From Palsa-1447 sp964509885 (GTDB lineage: Bacteria; Verrucomicrobiota; Verrucomicrobiia; Opitutales; Opitutaceae): 64,000 nucleotides of DNA. A program made the translations under genes and the position numbers. Positions 8,100 through 15,919 of the stretch are shown piece by piece (position 1 is the first letter of the stretch; every line of letters starts with the position of its first letter). The stretch is taken from assembly GCA_964509885.1 (NCBI GenBank), contig CAZDZL010000011.1, positions 15,183 through 79,182 of the forward strand, written 5' to 3'. Under the pieces are notes generated by a model. The model searched no databases. It saw only the letters and a program-made list of their open reading frames with translations, and was not told the origin of the DNA.

Positions 8100-8831
8100 T
8101 CAGTCGACGGGCCCGTCGCTCTCGATCAGGCCGTCGTGAAGGCGTATGATCCGGCGGGCGTGCCGGGCGATGGACTCCTCGTGGGTGACGACGATGAGGG
8201 TGTTGCCCCGCTCGTAGAGATCCTCGAAGAGGCCCATGATCTCGACTCCCGTCTTGGAATCCAGGTTTCCCGTCGGCTCGTCCGCGAGGATGATCGACGG
8301 CCGGTTCACGAGGGCGCGCGCGATGGCGACGCGCTGGCGCTGCCCGCCCGACAGCTCGTTCGGCTTGTGGTGGAGCCGCTCGCCCAGGCCGACGCTCTCC
8401 AGCGTCTCCCGGGCGCGCTGGCGGCGCACGGCGGGGGGAACCCCGGCGTAGATGAGGGGAAGTTCGACGTTCTTCAGGGCGTCGGAGCGGGCCAGGAGGT
8501 TGAAGGTCTGGAACACGAAGCCGATCTCGCGGTTGCGGATCTCGGCGAGCTCGTCGTCCACCATCGACGCGACGTCCTGGCCGTTGAACTCGTACTTCCC
8601 CGAGGTGGGGGTGTCCAGGCAGCCCAGCATGTTCATCAGGGTCGACTTGCCGGAGCCCGACGGGCCCATGATGGCCAGGTACTCGTTTCGGTGGATGTCG
8701 AGGGACACGCCCCTCAAGGCGTGGATCGTCTCCGCGCCCATCTGGTAGAGCTTCGTCACCCCGGCTATGGAGATGACGAGCGGGCCTACGGGGCGCACCG
8801 CGCGCGATTCAGCAGGGGCCAGGGGAATCAT
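8100..8831 (-). CDS. ABC transporter ATP-binding protein, MacB/LolD family
   Basis: The 243-residue ATPase has a Walker A GPSGSGKST, a Q-loop (FVFQTFNLLARSDA), signature LSGGQRQRVAIARALV, Walker B IILADEPTGNLD and an H-loop His (IVVTHEES). The FQTFNLL and DEPTGNLD wording is characteristic of the MacB/LolD group that works with FtsX-type permeases and drives mechanotransmission rather than classical import. An N-terminal tail of about 18 residues precedes the domain; the ATG at 8831 is kept because it sits 12 bases after the adaptor gene stop. Confidence 0.95.
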   Translation of the reverse strand: MIPLAPAESRAVRPVGPLVISIAGVTKLYQMGAETIHALRGVSLDIHRNEYLAIMGPSGSGKSTLMNMLGCLDTPTSGKYEFNGQDVASMVDDELAEIRNREIGFVFQTFNLLARSDALKNVELPLIYAGVPPAVRRQRARETLESVGLGERLHHKPNELSGGQRQRVAIARALVNRPSIILADEPTGNLDSKTGVEIMGLFEDLYERGNTLIVVTHEESIARHARRIIRLHDGLIESDGPVD

Positions 8832-8843
8832 CGGCGGCCGGCC

Positions 8844-10223
8844 TTACTTGGACTCGGAGCCCTCGACCTTGGGTTTCTCGATGCGGACGGCCGAGCCGTC
8901 CTTGAGGAGGCGGCTGATCGCGGCGTAGGTCCCGGCGACGACCTCGTCGCCGGGGCTGATCCCCGACTTCACCTCGATCATGGAGTTGTCGGCGATGCCG
9001 GTCTCGACGCGCTTCATCTTCACCTTGTCGCCGTCCTTCACGAACACGACCTTCAGGAGCTTCTCGCGGTCGCGCAGGGCGTCAGCCTTCTCGGAGGCGA
9101 CGTCCTGGTCGTTGCCGGAGCGCTCCTTGGCGTCCTTCTCGTTCTTCTTGGCAAGCTCCTCGGCGGTCATTCCGCCCTGGGCGCGGACCGTGACGCTCTG
9201 GATCGGCACGGCCACGACGTCCTTGACCGTCTGGGTCTCGATGTCGGCGGTGGCGCTCATGCCGGGGCGCAGCGCGAGGTCCTTGTCCGCGATGCGGATC
9301 TTCACGACGAAGTTCGTGACCTGGTCGGTCGTGGCCGTCGCCTGGCCCGTGGCGCCGGTGTTGGCAGCGGAGGCCGCGATCTCGCGGACGATGCCGTTGA
9401 ACTTGCGGTCCGGATAGGCGTCGACGCTGATCTTCACCGTGTTGCCAACCTTCACGTTCACGATGTCGTTCTCGTTCACGTTCACGCGAACCTCCATCTT
9501 GCTGAGGTCCGCAACGCGCATGATCTCCGTCCCGCTGAACTCGGATGACGCCTGGACGCGCTCGCCGACCTCGGAGGTCCTGGAGCTCACGGTGCCGTCC
9601 ATGGGCGAGTAAAGGATCGTCTTGGAGAGCGAATCCTTGGCCTGCTTCAGGAAGCCCTCGGACTCGTCGACCTGCGCGAGCGCCGTCTGGCGGTTGGCCT
9701 TCGCCGCCTCGTAGGCGGTCTTGTAGGTCCCGTAGTCAAAGTCGGAGACAAGCTTCCGGTCGAAGAGGTCCTGGTATTTCTTGAGGTCGGCCTCGGCCTT
9801 CACGAGCTGCACCTCGCTGTTCACCGCAGCCGAGTGCGCGACGGCGACGGCCGCCGTCTGCTGGTCGACCTGGGCCTGGTAGAGGTCGGGCTTTATCTTC
9901 ACGATGAGCTCGCCCTTCTTGACGGGGGCGCCCTCCCGGTAGGGAAGCTCCGTGATCTCGCCGAAGACCTCGGAGGTGATCTTCACCTCGACCTCGGACT
10001 GGACCTTCCCCGTGGCGGTGACGACCTGCACGATGGTCTTCTTGACGGCCTTCTCGGTGGTGATCGCGATGCCCGTGTTGGCCCCGCGCTTCTTGGCGAC
10101 GCCGACGGCGACGAGCAGCGCGAGGAGAACGGTCGCACCGATGACGTACCATTTGAGCTTGGACTTGCGGCGCGGCTTGGCAGCGGCAACGGGTACGGTT
10201 CCGGTCGAGAGGGAGGCTGTCAT
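8844..10223 (-). CDS. Periplasmic adaptor subunit of the ABC exporter (HlyD/MacA family)
   Basis: The 459-residue membrane fusion protein has a short basic cytoplasmic start, one membrane helix (KWYVIGATVLLALLVAVGVA), then a biotinyl-lipoyl-like domain split by a helical hairpin at about residues 100-200. Beta-barrel and membrane-proximal domains follow. A Lys/Glu-rich insertion near residues 355-395 (around EELAKKNEKDAKERSG) interrupts the last part and is not typical of MacA. The ATG at 10223 is chosen; an in-frame TTG at 10274 would add 17 residues of unlikely sequence. It is the first gene of the four-gene export operon. A terminator hairpin lies 68 bases upstream. Confidence 0.9.
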   Translation of the reverse strand: MTASLSTGTVPVAAAKPRRKSKLKWYVIGATVLLALLVAVGVAKKRGANTGIAITTEKAVKKTIVQVVTATGKVQSEVEVKITSEVFGEITELPYREGAPVKKGELIVKIKPDLYQAQVDQQTAAVAVAHSAAVNSEVQLVKAEADLKKYQDLFDRKLVSDFDYGTYKTAYEAAKANRQTALAQVDESEGFLKQAKDSLSKTILYSPMDGTVSSRTSEVGERVQASSEFSGTEIMRVADLSKMEVRVNVNENDIVNVKVGNTVKISVDAYPDRKFNGIVREIAASAANTGATGQATATTDQVTNFVVKIRIADKDLALRPGMSATADIETQTVKDVVAVPIQSVTVRAQGGMTAEELAKKNEKDAKERSGNDQDVASEKADALRDREKLLKVVFVKDGDKVKMKRVETGIADNSMIEVKSGISPGDEVVAGTYAAISRLLKDGSAVRIEKPKVEGSESK

Positions 10224-10563
10224 GGGCGAAGCATTCACGGGTAATGGGTTGTGGGTCAATGGTTCAAGCCCCAACCAGCTTCGCGCCCTCTGAAAAAACA
10301 GCGTGGAGGGGCCGTAACCAGCCCCCCCACGCTAACACAACTAACAACGAGCAAGGGCAGACGAAACAGTCGTCTTGAAAAATGTGAACGGATTTGCGCC
10401 CAAACGCCGCCATTGAGCGCCGAACCCCCTCCCCCGGGGGGTTGAAACGCTCTGAAATGGGCTCGCCGCGGGCTGGCATGACCCAACAACACCATCCCCC
10501 GGGGTAAAGTTACACCAAACTTTGATGAGCGGGTGCCCCGGAGGATGGGCGGGGACCCCCGCC
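10224..10563. promoter_or_regulatory. Intergenic region upstream of the exporter operon
   Basis: This 340-base gap separates the secreted-protein gene from the exporter operon; both read on the minus strand. It holds an intrinsic terminator at 10293-10332 (listed separately). It also holds an inverted repeat AAAGTT-6-AACTTT at 10506-10523 that could be an operator, and a C/G-run palindrome around 10431-10441. No convincing -35/-10 pair was found, and no gene with a plausible codon pattern is present. Confidence 0.5.
10293..10332 (-). terminator. Intrinsic terminator between the secreted-protein gene and the exporter operon
   Basis: On the minus strand a 12-bp stem with one mismatch (10301-10312 paired with 10321-10332, loop of eight bases) is followed after two bases by six Ts (10293-10298). 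It could end the transcript of the gene that stops at 10564. It lies only 68 bases before the adaptor start codon and could instead attenuate the exporter operon if that promoter lies further upstream. Confidence 0.7.
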
Positions 10564-11316
10564 TCACCCTGCGGGGGCGGGCCGGGGGGGAAGGGCCGCC
10601 CACTGGCCGGGCTCGTGCCTCCTCCCGCAGGCGAGCGGGATCGTGCGCACCGCCGCCACCGGGGCGCCCCGCAGGTACGCGGAGAGGGCCCGGGGGTCGC
10701 CCCCCAGCCCGGCCGGCAGGTTCACGGGCCGGTCCGAGACCTCGGGGTCGATCGCGGATAGCCCCCCCGCCGTGCCGAAGACGAGGACCGTGTGGCCCAG
10801 GCGCCGGCCCTGCGCGTCCACGTAGTAGGACAGCAGCATGGGCGAGGCGGCCTCGTCCCCGACCTCCAGCCTGCGCAGCAGCGCCGCCACGCTCTCGACA
10901 AAGCAGGCATTGGGGGGCCTGCGGAGGGATCCCCCGGCGGGGACGGGCGGCTCCTCCACCCACGTCCACGCGCCGAACCCCGGGTCTATGGCCCGGAAGA
11001 GCGGGCCGGGATCGGCCTCGTCCCGCTCCAGGGTGCCGCGGGTCAGGGAGAGGCTCTGCGTGCCGTCGACGTCCGTGTAGAACCAGAGTATGCCGGAGAG
11101 CTCGAACACCAGGGCGTACACAGTCCTTGGATACGACCCGCGGCTCCACATCCCCCTGGGGTGCGCGTTGTCTATCCTCACCAGGCGCGCCCATGTCTCC
11201 CCCCCCAGCATCGAGCGCGCGGCCGCGGCGTCAGGGAGCCCCGCGGACGGTTCCGTGCCGGCGGCCGCGGTCCCGAGGGCCGCCATGAGGATCGCAAGGC
11301 ACGAGAGCGTTCGCAC
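10564..11316 (-). CDS. Secreted protein with a possible papain-like Cys-His-Asp triad
   Basis: The 250-residue protein starts at GTG with a signal peptide (RTLSCLAILMAALGTAAAG), so it should act outside the cytoplasm. I do not recognise the family. The second half resembles the C39-like/transglutaminase-like fold: Cys138 at the start of a helix (NACFVESVAALL), His175 in GHTVLVFG, and Asp190 in SAIDPE. That order and spacing are typical of such enzymes, where the His strand is followed by an aspartate before a turn. The assignment is inference from pattern only. A C-terminal Cys occurs near residue 229 (IPLACGRR). Neighbours are a LytTR two-component pair upstream and the MacB-type exporter downstream, all on the same strand. 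Confidence 0.6.
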   Translation of the reverse strand: MRTLSCLAILMAALGTAAAGTEPSAGLPDAAAARSMLGGETWARLVRIDNAHPRGMWSRGSYPRTVYALVFELSGILWFYTDVDGTQSLSLTRGTLERDEADPGPLFRAIDPGFGAWTWVEEPPVPAGGSLRRPPNACFVESVAALLRRLEVGDEAASPMLLSYYVDAQGRRLGHTVLVFGTAGGLSAIDPEVSDRPVNLPAGLGGDPRALSAYLRGAPVAAVRTIPLACGRRHEPGQWAALPPRPAPAG

Positions 11317-11409
11317 GCCCCTGTAAACAAGCGAAGGGGGTGGCGGGATTCGAAAATGCGACGGTCCGGGGAGCCCGTGCGGCGAAACCCCCCGCGCGCG
11401 CGCCGGGCG

Positions 11410-12201
11410 TCACTCCACCCTGCCGAGAAGCGCCTTGATGCGGTCGTGGTAGCCCCGGCTAAGGCGCAGCTTGGTCCCGTCATGGAGCACCACCGCGTAC
11501 TCCCCCTCGAACGAGGGGCTGAGCTTCCTCAGGCGGTCCGCGTTCACGATCGTCGAGCGGTGTATCCTGATGAAGCGGGTCGGGTCGAGGCGCTCCTCGA
11601 GGGCCGCCATCGTGCCGCGCATCAGGTGCGTGCGCCCGGTCACGTGGAACTTGACGTAGTCGCCCTCCGCCTCGATCCAGTCGATCTCGCTCGTCTTCAG
11701 GAAGATGATCTCGCCCGACGACTTGAGCAGGATCCGGTCCCTGCCCTCCCCCTCGATGTGCTCGATGAGTCGGGTGAGCCGGGTGTCGACGTCGTCATTG
11801 CGCCTGCGCATGACCAGATCCCTTGCGCGCTCGAGCGCGGCCGCGAACCGGGTGTCGTCGTAGGGCTTGAGCAGGTAGTCGACCGCGTTGTATTCGAACG
11901 CCTTGAGCGCGTACTCGTCGTAGGCCGTGACAAACACGACAACAGGGGTCGCTTCGGGGCCCACCCGCTTGAGGGTCTCGAAGCCGTCGCAGCCCACCAT
12001 CTGGACGTCGAGGAACACGAGGTCCGGCCGCAGCCGCTGGATCAGGTCGGCCGCCTCGACGCCGCCGCCCGCCTCGCCGATGATCTCGATCCCCTCGGCG
12101 CGCTCGAGGAGCAGGCGGACGCCGTGGCGGGCCAGGGGCTCGTCGTCTGCGATGAGGGTCCGGATGCGGGGGGACGGGGAGGGCTTGCGCATAGGGTTCA
12201 T
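11410..12201 (-). CDS. LytTR-family response regulator
   Basis: The 263-residue protein has an N-terminal receiver domain (ADDEP, phospho-acceptor D65 in LVFLDVQM, conserved Lys in YLLKPYDD) and a C-terminal LytTR DNA-binding domain (WIEAEGDYVKFHV, RIHRSTIVN). Such regulators bind paired direct repeats upstream of genes for envelope, peptide or extracellular functions. Its ATG overlaps the stop of the sensor kinase gene by 4 bases (ATGA), so the two are translationally coupled. The 93-base gap after it leads into the secreted-protein gene on the same strand, which is therefore a candidate target. Confidence 0.95.
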   Translation of the reverse strand: MNPMRKPSPSPRIRTLIADDEPLARHGVRLLLERAEGIEIIGEAGGGVEAADLIQRLRPDLVFLDVQMVGCDGFETLKRVGPEATPVVVFVTAYDEYALKAFEYNAVDYLLKPYDDTRFAAALERARDLVMRRRNDDVDTRLTRLIEHIEGEGRDRILLKSSGEIIFLKTSEIDWIEAEGDYVKFHVTGRTHLMRGTMAALEERLDPTRFIRIHRSTIVNADRLRKLSPSFEGEYAVVLHDGTKLRLSRGYHDRIKALLGRVE

Positions 12202-13283
12202 GGTCGGCAGGGCAGGATGATCTCGACGGAGATGCCGCCCGCGGCCTGGCTGCGCAGCGTCAGCCGGCCCGCGTCGCCGTAGATCTTCGAGAGCCGCTCG
12301 CGCGTGTTGGCAAGGCCAGTGCCCTCCACGACCCTGCGGTTGTGGGGCAGGCCCGGCCCGTCGTCGCGCACCTCAAGGTAAAGAAGCCCGTCGGCCACGC
12401 GCCCGGTGATGTCGACGCGCCCCGGCCCGGCCTTGGGCGCGACGCCGTGGAGGATGGCGTTCTCGACGATCGGCTGGAGCAGGAGCCACGGGACGGGCAC
12501 GCCCAGCGCCGCCTCGTCGACCGCCGTGGCGACGGTGAGGCGGTCCGAAAACCTGGCCTTCTGGATTTCTATGTAGCGCTCCAAGAAATCCATTTCTACT
12601 CGCAGGGTGGTCTCATTTTTGTGGTTCCCTTCCAGGGACATCCGCAGAAGAGAACCCAGCCGGGCCAGCAAAGTTACAGCCATCTCGTTTTTGCCGTCCC
12701 TCACAAGGACCGAGATGGTGTTGAGCGTGTTGAACAGGAAGTGGGGCTTGAGCTGCTCCCTTAGCGCCTTGAGCTCCGCCTCGATCAGCTTTCCCTCGAG
12801 CTGGGCGGCGCGGATCTCCTCGTTCTTGAACCTGCGCTGGAGGTCGCCGCCGTAGCCGAACGCGATCACGGCCCAGTAGTACGCGATGTCCACGAGGTTG
12901 TGGCCGTAGAAGCTCGTCGCCGCGATCTGCCAGAACCCGCTCTTTTCAGGCCCGAAGACGAGGATGTAGGCCTCGATCCGGCCCAGGTAGAACGTCGCCA
13001 TGACGACGAAGCTGAACGCAACATGGAAGAGTATCCCGCCCACCCACCGGCCGGAGCTGAGGGGCATCCTCGTGCGCAGCATGAGGATGAACGGCGCGAT
13101 GCACGCCCACATCGCGGCGCGCACGAACTGGGGGATCGCTATGCCCACGAAGTCGGCCCACCCCATCCCGGCCTTCTCATTGAAGTAGAGCTCCGATGAC
13201 AGCACCAGCCCGAGGAAGGCCCACCCCGCGGCCGTGGCGGCAATCCTAAGCCATCGATTCTTCATGTTCAGGGAGGGTTTCAT
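12198..13283 (-). CDS. LytS/YehU-type sensor histidine kinase
   Basis: The 361-residue protein has about four membrane helices in the first 145 residues, then a short coiled coil and a HisKA-like PF06580 domain with His181 in LKPHFLFNTLN. An ATPase domain follows (QPIVENAILHG, DDGPGLP, GTGLANTRERL). There is no extracytoplasmic sensor domain of size, so sensing is probably through the membrane region. It is the first gene of the pair with the LytTR regulator. An alternative ATG six codons in (13265) is possible. The upstream 131-base gap holds a small inverted repeat GTATC-5-GATAC at 13302-13316 in the likely promoter region. Confidence 0.93.
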   Translation of the reverse strand: MKPSLNMKNRWLRIAATAAGWAFLGLVLSSELYFNEKAGMGWADFVGIAIPQFVRAAMWACIAPFILMLRTRMPLSSGRWVGGILFHVAFSFVVMATFYLGRIEAYILVFGPEKSGFWQIAATSFYGHNLVDIAYYWAVIAFGYGGDLQRRFKNEEIRAAQLEGKLIEAELKALREQLKPHFLFNTLNTISVLVRDGKNEMAVTLLARLGSLLRMSLEGNHKNETTLRVEMDFLERYIEIQKARFSDRLTVATAVDEAALGVPVPWLLLQPIVENAILHGVAPKAGPGRVDITGRVADGLLYLEVRDDGPGLPHNRRVVEGTGLANTRERLSKIYGDAGRLTLRSQAAGGISVEIILPCRP

Positions 13284-13414
13284 GCCGCCGGTCGATCAGC
13301 CGTATCAAGCCGATACCATCCGTTTTGCGACGAAACGACGTAAAAGCGCGACGTGCGCTCGGTAAGGCGCGTCCAGATTCGGGGCGCCGCGCTTAACGGA
13401 TGGGGGAAGCGCGG

Positions 13415-14155
13415 TCAGCCCCGGCGCTCCCGCTCCGCCCAGAGGGCGGCGCCGACGATCCCCGCCTCGTTCAGGAACTCGGCCGGGACCATCCTGGCCC
13501 TGGGTTTCACGTACTTGAAGAACTTGTCGTGCTTCGCGCTCACGCCGCCGCCGATGATGATGAGCTCGGGCCAGAGGATCTCCTCGAGGATGCCGATGTA
13601 GCAGCCGAGGCGGGTGCCCCACTGCTTCCATGACAGGCCCTTGCGGTGCTTCACGGACGCCGCGACGCGCTTCTCCGCGTCGCGCCCGTCCATCGGGAGG
13701 TGGCCGAGCTCGCAGGGGAACAGGGAGCCGCGGAAGAAGAGTACCGACCCGACGCCCGTGCCGAGCGTGAGCATGAGGGCCTTCCCGCCGAAGTTCCTGC
13801 CGGCGCCGAACCGCATCTCGGCGAGGCCGGCCGCCGCGGCGTCGTTGGTGAGCGCGACGGGCAGGCCGGTCCCCTGGCCGAAGAGCTTGAGGCCGTCGCA
13901 GCCGATGAACTTCTTGTCGAGGTTGGCGGAGGTCAGGATCGTGCCTCCGTGGATGACGCCCGGGAAGCCGATCCCCACCGGTCCCCTCCACCGGAAGTGC
14001 GCGGCGATCATCCCGGCGGCGTCGGCCATCTCCCTTGGGGAAAGGAGATTGGGGGTCTCGATCTTGAAGCGCTCTCCCAGGAGGCGGCCGGTGGACGTGT
14101 CCACCGGGGCCCCCTTGATCGCGGAGCCGCCGATGTCGATGCCGAGTACCTTCAT
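13415..14155 (-). CDS. ppgK: Polyphosphate glucokinase, ROK family
   Basis: The 246-residue ROK kinase has the N-terminal phosphate motif LGIDIGGSAIKG, the catalytic Asp in ALTNDAAAAG, GTGVGS, and ELGHLPMDGRDAE. The last of these replaces the zinc-binding cysteine motif of most ROK sugar kinases and is characteristic of polyphosphate glucokinase. It should phosphorylate glucose using polyphosphate and possibly ATP in the cytoplasm, feeding glycolysis. It stands alone on the minus strand, with a 112-base divergent promoter region to the DsbA-fold gene. Confidence 0.88.
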   Translation of the reverse strand: MKVLGIDIGGSAIKGAPVDTSTGRLLGERFKIETPNLLSPREMADAAGMIAAHFRWRGPVGIGFPGVIHGGTILTSANLDKKFIGCDGLKLFGQGTGLPVALTNDAAAAGLAEMRFGAGRNFGGKALMLTLGTGVGSVLFFRGSLFPCELGHLPMDGRDAEKRVAASVKHRKGLSWKQWGTRLGCYIGILEEILWPELIIIGGGVSAKHDKFFKYVKPRARMVPAEFLNEAGIVGAALWAERERRG

Positions 14156-14267
14156 TCGCGCACATAGACAGCCCCGATGGGGCTTTTCAATGCCGTGTTT
14201 CCGACGGGCCCCTTTTTTGGGTCAGGCTCCTTGACGCGGGACCGGCGCCGCGCTCCTCTTTTCCCCG

Positions 14268-14924
14268 ATGAAGGTCACCTACTACCTCGAGGTCTTGTCA
14301 TCCTGGTGCTATTGGGCCGAGCCCACCTGGGCGGAGCTCAAGGCCCGGTATGCGGGGCGCGCCGAGTTCGACTGGAAGATCGCCCTCATGCGCAGGGAGG
14401 ACTTCCCCGTCTCCCGCGAGCAGTGCGAATGGTTCTACCGCAGGAGCGGCATGATCATGCGCTCCCCCGTGATGCTCAACCCGGGATGGATGGAGAAGGG
14501 CCCGAACGCGACCTACACGGGCGCCGACCTCGTGGCCGAGGCCTGCAAGGACTTCGGCTTCACCGACGACACGATCCGCCTCGCCCTGTCCCATGCCTCG
14601 GAGATCGAGGGCAGGAAGATAGGCCGGATGGAGGAGGCCGTCGACGTCGCCGCAAGCGAGTCGGGGCTGCAGCCGAGGAAGCTCCGGACCCGGGCGGAGT
14701 CCGCCGCCGTCCGGGCGCGGGTCGACGCCAGCACGGCCGAGTTCTTCTCGCACCGGATCTCGCAGCGGCCGGCCTTCATCCTCGAGGACGCCATCGGCGA
14801 CAAGGCCGTGTTCTCCGGCCTGGTCCGGATCGAGCCCCTCGCGGCCGCGATCGACGCCATGCTCTCCGACACGGCGGCCTACGCCGCCCACGCCGCGCAC
14901 TTCGGGGCGCCGCCGGCCAAGTAG
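14268..14924 (+). CDS. DsbA-fold (FrnE/HCCA isomerase-like) oxidoreductase
   Basis: The 218-residue cytoplasmic protein has the DSBA thioredoxin-like fold: an N-terminal beta strand, an active-site segment SSWCYW, a helical insertion, and the cis-Pro region QRPAFIL. In FrnE-type proteins the active site is usually CPWC; here the first Cys is Ser, leaving one Cys. It is therefore not a standard dithiol oxidase and may be a monothiol or glutathione-dependent enzyme, as in the HCCA isomerase/GST-kappa branch. No signal peptide is present. It precedes the aldo-keto reductase by 14 bases and is probably cotranscribed with it. Confidence 0.75.
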   Translation: MKVTYYLEVLSSWCYWAEPTWAELKARYAGRAEFDWKIALMRREDFPVSREQCEWFYRRSGMIMRSPVMLNPGWMEKGPNATYTGADLVAEACKDFGFTDDTIRLALSHASEIEGRKIGRMEEAVDVAASESGLQPRKLRTRAESAAVRARVDASTAEFFSHRISQRPAFILEDAIGDKAVFSGLVRIEPLAAAIDAMLSDTAAYAAHAAHFGAPPAK

Positions 14925-14938
14925 CGGGAGGAGCCGAC

Positions 14939-15919
14939 ATGGACTACGTCAACCTCGGCAGCACCGGCCTCAAGGTCTCCCGGATTTGCCTGGGGACGAT
15001 GACCTACGGCTCCAAGAAATGGAGGGAATGGGTCCTCGAGGAGGAGGAGAGCCGGCCCTTCATCAGGCGGGCGCTCGAGGCCGGGATAAACTTCTTCGAC
15101 ACGGCGGACATGTACTCGCTCGGCGCGAGCGAGGAGATTCTCGGCAGGGCCCTCAGGGACTTCGGGCCCGGGCGCGACCGTGTCGTCATCGCGACCAAGG
15201 TCTTCAACGCGATGGGCGACGACCCCAACCAGCGGGGCCTCTCGCGAAAGCACATCCGCCACGCGCTCGAGGACAGCCTGAGGCGCCTCGGCACGGACTA
15301 CGTCGACCTCTACCAGATCCACCGCTTCGACCCGCTGACCCCCGTCGAGGAGACCATGGAGGCGCTGAACGACCTCGTCCGCGCGGGCAAGGTCCTCCAC
15401 ATCGGGGCGTCGTCGATGTTCGCGTGGCAGTTCGCCAAGATGATGGGCACGGCCGGCAGGCGCGGCTGGACGCCGTTTGTCACCATGCAGAACCACTACA
15501 ACCTCCTCTACCGTGAGGAGGAGCGGGAGATGTTCCCGCTCTGCGCCGACCTCTCGGTGGGGATCATCCCGTGGAGCCCGCTCGCGCGCGGCATGCTCGC
15601 GCGCGAGCTGAAGTCGGCGACGGTGCGCGCGAAGACCGACCAGTATGCCCAGAACATCTACGGAGCGGAATTGTCCGAGCCGGACAGGGCGGTCCATGCG
15701 GCCGTGCAGAGGGTGGCCGCGGCCCGGGGCGTGCCCGCGGCGCAGGTCGCGCTCGCCTGGGTTTGCCAGAGGCCCGGGGTCGTCGCCCCGATCGTCGGCG
15801 CCTCCAAGCTGAACCACATCGAGGACGCCCTGGCCGCGCTGACGCTGAACCTGAGTTCGGATGAGATGAAGGCGCTCGAGGCGCACTACGTCCCCCACCC
15901 GATCGCCGGGCACTCATGA
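14939..15919 (+). CDS. Aldo-keto reductase
   Basis: The 326-residue NADPH-dependent reductase has a TIM-barrel fold with the catalytic tetrad visible: Asp and Tyr in FFDTADMYSLGASEE, Lys in VVIATKVF, His in YQIHRFDP. The C-terminal cofactor site PIVGASKLNHIEDAL is typical of the AKR family. A strong ribosome binding site (GGGAGGAG at 14926-14933) fixes the ATG at 14939. It overlaps the phosphoesterase gene by 4 bases. The substrate is probably a sugar or a small aldehyde/ketone; it cannot be told from sequence. Confidence 0.92.
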   Translation: MDYVNLGSTGLKVSRICLGTMTYGSKKWREWVLEEEESRPFIRRALEAGINFFDTADMYSLGASEEILGRALRDFGPGRDRVVIATKVFNAMGDDPNQRGLSRKHIRHALEDSLRRLGTDYVDLYQIHRFDPLTPVEETMEALNDLVRAGKVLHIGASSMFAWQFAKMMGTAGRRGWTPFVTMQNHYNLLYREEEREMFPLCADLSVGIIPWSPLARGMLARELKSATVRAKTDQYAQNIYGAELSEPDRAVHAAVQRVAAARGVPAAQVALAWVCQRPGVVAPIVGASKLNHIEDALAALTLNLSSDEMKALEAHYVPHPIAGHS

